64,000 nt of DNA. Source: Mesostigma viride. Lineage: Eukaryota > Streptophyta > Mesostigmatophyceae > Mesostigmatales > Mesostigmataceae. Shown in pieces: positions 62,376-64,000 of this stretch. Location: NCBI GenBank assembly GCA_009746045.1, contig RPFO01000115.1:305067-369066 (forward strand), given 5' to 3'. Every line of letters begins with the position of its first letter. The first letter of the stretch is position 1. The translations under genes were made by a program, and so were the position numbers. The notes under the pieces are model-generated. The model was not told the DNA's origin, did not search any database, and saw nothing but the letters and a program-made list of their open reading frames with translations.

Positions 62376-63131
62376 CTAAGAGGCAGAGCCGTCGTGGAAG
62401 TTGAAGGAGAAGTCGACATCAGACCCCATAGTTTTATCCAGTATCGTCGTCACGTTAACCCCCCACTTCACCCCTGCCAGCACCTCCCTCGCTTGCCTCA
62501 GACGTTCGCATCTATCCTTATGCCTACTCCAGTCCGCACGCTGGCACTCCTCACTGCAATATCTGGCATCCCTACATCCTCTACACCACTTGATATGAGG
62601 TCCTGTTTCGCACCCACACCCCTCCTTGGAGCACTTTCGCGTACTACGCATGCGATCCCCATCCCTCACGATCGGGTCAGAGAGCAAGAAAAAGTTCATG
62701 TTGAGGGGTACTGCCCCTACACATGCATCAGCCCTCACGCGCAGAGAATGCGTAACATTCGGGTAAAATGCGCGCCCGTAGGTGCACCCAAGCTGAGCCC
62801 CTTCCTCTTCCCCCAACTCTATCTTTGGCCCCTTTGTAATGAACGACACCAAAAGGCGGAACTCCGTCCTTGGGTCTATGGGCACTCTTAGATCCATCTG
62901 TGGTCTGAAAAAACCCTCTTGAATACAGAAGTTCATATCAGCTAGCTGGGCGTACATAATTCTCTCCATTTGGCTGAACGAATCAAACGCCAATAAAACG
63001 GCCAAGTGGCGGCCTGTCCTCTCCTGCGCGACTCGAACTTCCTCGAATATGACACGCGACAGAAAGCGAACTTGTTTGAAAACGTTTTGAAGGACGCTTC
63101 CGTAGACTTCATTCACGATCTCGGACTCCAT
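62376..63131 (-). CDS. MYND-type zinc finger protein
   Basis: 251 codons from ATG 63131 (MESEIVNEVYGSVLQ). Residues about 167-208 form a MYND finger: CSKEGCGC, CRGC, YCSEECQRADW, HKDRC, with all C/H ligands present in the usual order. The N-terminal 150 residues are unassigned (FLSRVIFEEVRVAQERTGRH; RTEFRLLVSFITKG; FFLLSDPIVRDGD). Ends FNFHDGSAS-stop. MYND domains mediate protein-protein contacts in transcriptional regulators and some methyltransferases; no SET domain is visible here. Intronless as read. Confidence 0.75.
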   Translation of the reverse strand: MESEIVNEVYGSVLQNVFKQVRFLSRVIFEEVRVAQERTGRHLAVLLAFDSFSQMERIMYAQLADMNFCIQEGFFRPQMDLRVPIDPRTEFRLLVSFITKGPKIELGEEEGAQLGCTYGRAFYPNVTHSLRVRADACVGAVPLNMNFFLLSDPIVRDGDRMRSTRKCSKEGCGCETGPHIKWCRGCRDARYCSEECQRADWSRHKDRCERLRQAREVLAGVKWGVNVTTILDKTMGSDVDFSFNFHDGSAS

Positions 63132-63199
63132 CTTTTTCAGGGAAAAAACGAACAAAAAAATTCATAAACATTAATTTATTATTTTATAATAACAAGTTA

Positions 63200-63438
63200 C
63201 TATTCCTCGGAATAGTTTTTTTTTATCCATTCCACAAACGCGTTTGTCACAAACACCTTCCATGCTTTCTCAAGAACTTGTCCCCCTGATGTTTTTGAGT
63301 ATTCAAACTCGTCATCCGAAGAAACCAACTCCGGCACATCCTCCGAGAGGGTCTCTAAATTGTCATCGGCTTTCCTTTTGCGCTTGTGGTTTCCGAAGCA
63401 TTTTTTTGTTCTTCTTCTGACATTTGTTCTGCAACCAT
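63200..63438 (-). CDS. Small acidic protein with basic KRKRK stretch
   Basis: ATG 63438 (MVAEQMSEEEQ) to TAG 63200: 239 bp, one short of 80 codons. One extra A in the A-run near 63404 joins MSEEEQ to KKCFGNHKRKRKADDNLETL and gives DVPELVSSDDEFEYSK and KAWKVFVTNAFVEWIKKNY before the stop. The KRKRK stretch could be a nuclear localisation signal. No family recognised. Confidence 0.4.
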
Positions 63439-63549
63439 GGAGTCATTTCGAGGGGGGTGTGGTTTAACGGGTGCAGATTTAAAGTAATTTGTTTTAGGTG
63501 AACGATGGTAAAAACTTCATTAGATATTTTAAACGAACGAGAAGCAACA

Positions 63550-63951
63550 GAAACGACGGCGGGCGTAACTATCATGGGAAACTTTGATATCACAAGATCA
63601 CAATGGACACGAACGCGCTGCAACTTTCACGACATATTCTTCGACATCGAAAATAAAAAAGAAACGACGGCGGGCGTAACTATCATGAAACATTGATCTT
63701 ACAAGAAGCTGACGGGGATGCAACTTTCACGACAAACACTTCGACATCGAAGATGCAAAAGAAACGACGGCGGGCGTAACTATCATGGAAAGATTGAGCT
63801 TACAAGATGACAAGTTAACTGACGGGGGTGCATCTTTCCGAGATATATTTCGACATCGAAAAGGCAAAAGAAACGACGGCGGGCGTAACTAGCACAACCA
63901 ATGTTGGTCATGTGCTCTTCCAGTAAGACAAGAAACGACGGCGGGCGTAAC
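63550..63951. repeat. Array of five 20-bp motif copies
   Basis: GAAACGACGGCGGGCGTAAC at 63550, 63661, 63761, 63870 and 63932, each followed by TATCA or TAGCA. Spacers (42-91 bp) share CATCGAAAA-GCAAAA and TTTCACGACA-type blocks, so these are decayed tandem repeats, not CRISPR spacers. It lies upstream of the small acidic protein gene and continues toward the window edge. Confidence 0.85.
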
Positions 63952-64000
63952 TATCACACGGTCCAGGAAGAGTGACGTTGGCAGAATTATGGTGTTTGTA

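Noticed and set aside
53822-63438. Endogenous giant-virus insertion
   Set aside because: A MYND finger and an EsV-1-7-like spacing occur in such viruses, but phase-consistent GT-AG introns are frequent and no viral hallmark gene (capsid, polymerase, packaging ATPase) is seen.
63550-63951. Possible CRISPR array
   Set aside because: Direct repeats of 20 bp are regular, but spacers are of variable length (42-91 bp) and partly similar to each other; the genome is eukaryotic and no cas-like gene is present.

Overview
The window reads as nuclear DNA of a eukaryote, most likely a unicellular alga or similar protist. There are GT-AG introns, several LTR retrotransposon lineages, a tyrosine-recombinase retrotransposon of the split-direct-repeat (PAT/Ngaro) type as known from green algae, satellites, and no bacterial operon layout. 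A TGTAGGG heptamer tract near 46.9 kb resembles the plant/green-algal TTTAGGG telomere repeat, so a green alga is my best guess, held loosely. No rRNA, intact tRNA or CRISPR array was seen.

Left part (1-46.5 kb): a 40-bp minisatellite served as a landing platform for four LTR elements (B, J, K, C), and those elements took further insertions. Array (1-1561) | element B, minus (1562-34943, TSD ACACT) | array | element J, plus, truncated (35733-37905) | array | element K (38642-40786, TSD GACTG) | array | element C, minus, deleted (41788-46469, TSD CGCAA) | array remnant. Inside the right LTR of B sits element A (8928-34648, plus, TSD GTCAC). Inside A sit E (10800-19137, gag-only copia-like, TSD AATGC) and H (21646-30619, copia fragment with unequal ends, TSD CCGTC). 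Inside an LTR of E sits F (13270-18771, PAT-like DIRS, no TSD). Inside H sits G (23587-29709, near-complete copia, TSD CATTG). Most junctions can be resolved to the base and the interrupted repeats reassemble to equal lengths.

Elements A, B and C (J where preserved) form a lineage with domain order gag - integrase - SH3-like tail - aspartic protease - reverse transcriptase - RNase H (C stops after integrase, J within gag). Their LTRs begin AGTTA/AGTTG instead of TG...CA, and the RT active site in A and B is HGDD. I know of no described family with this combination, and it is my main candidate for something new.

Middle part (46.5-52.7 kb): non-genic DNA with microsatellites, a tRNA-like relic, telomere-like heptamers, an 881-bp compound palindrome with a 5-bp TSD, a dispersed palindromic 14-mer, and a 420-bp GGGA array abutting a broken J-type LTR.

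Right part (52.7-63.5 kb): a cluster of probable host genes, all on the minus strand: an unknown 240-aa ORF, a six-exon gene for a protein of about 1640 aa, two proteins sharing a C-x4-C-x10-C-x2-H module, two small proteins and a MYND-finger protein. A semi-palindromic 20-bp motif (GAAACGCCGGCGGGCGTAAC and variants) recurs more than 20 times here in introns, spacers and even coding repeats. Most reading-frame breaks in this part, and some in the retrotransposons, can be repaired by adding one base to a homopolymer run, which suggests consensus error rather than gene death.
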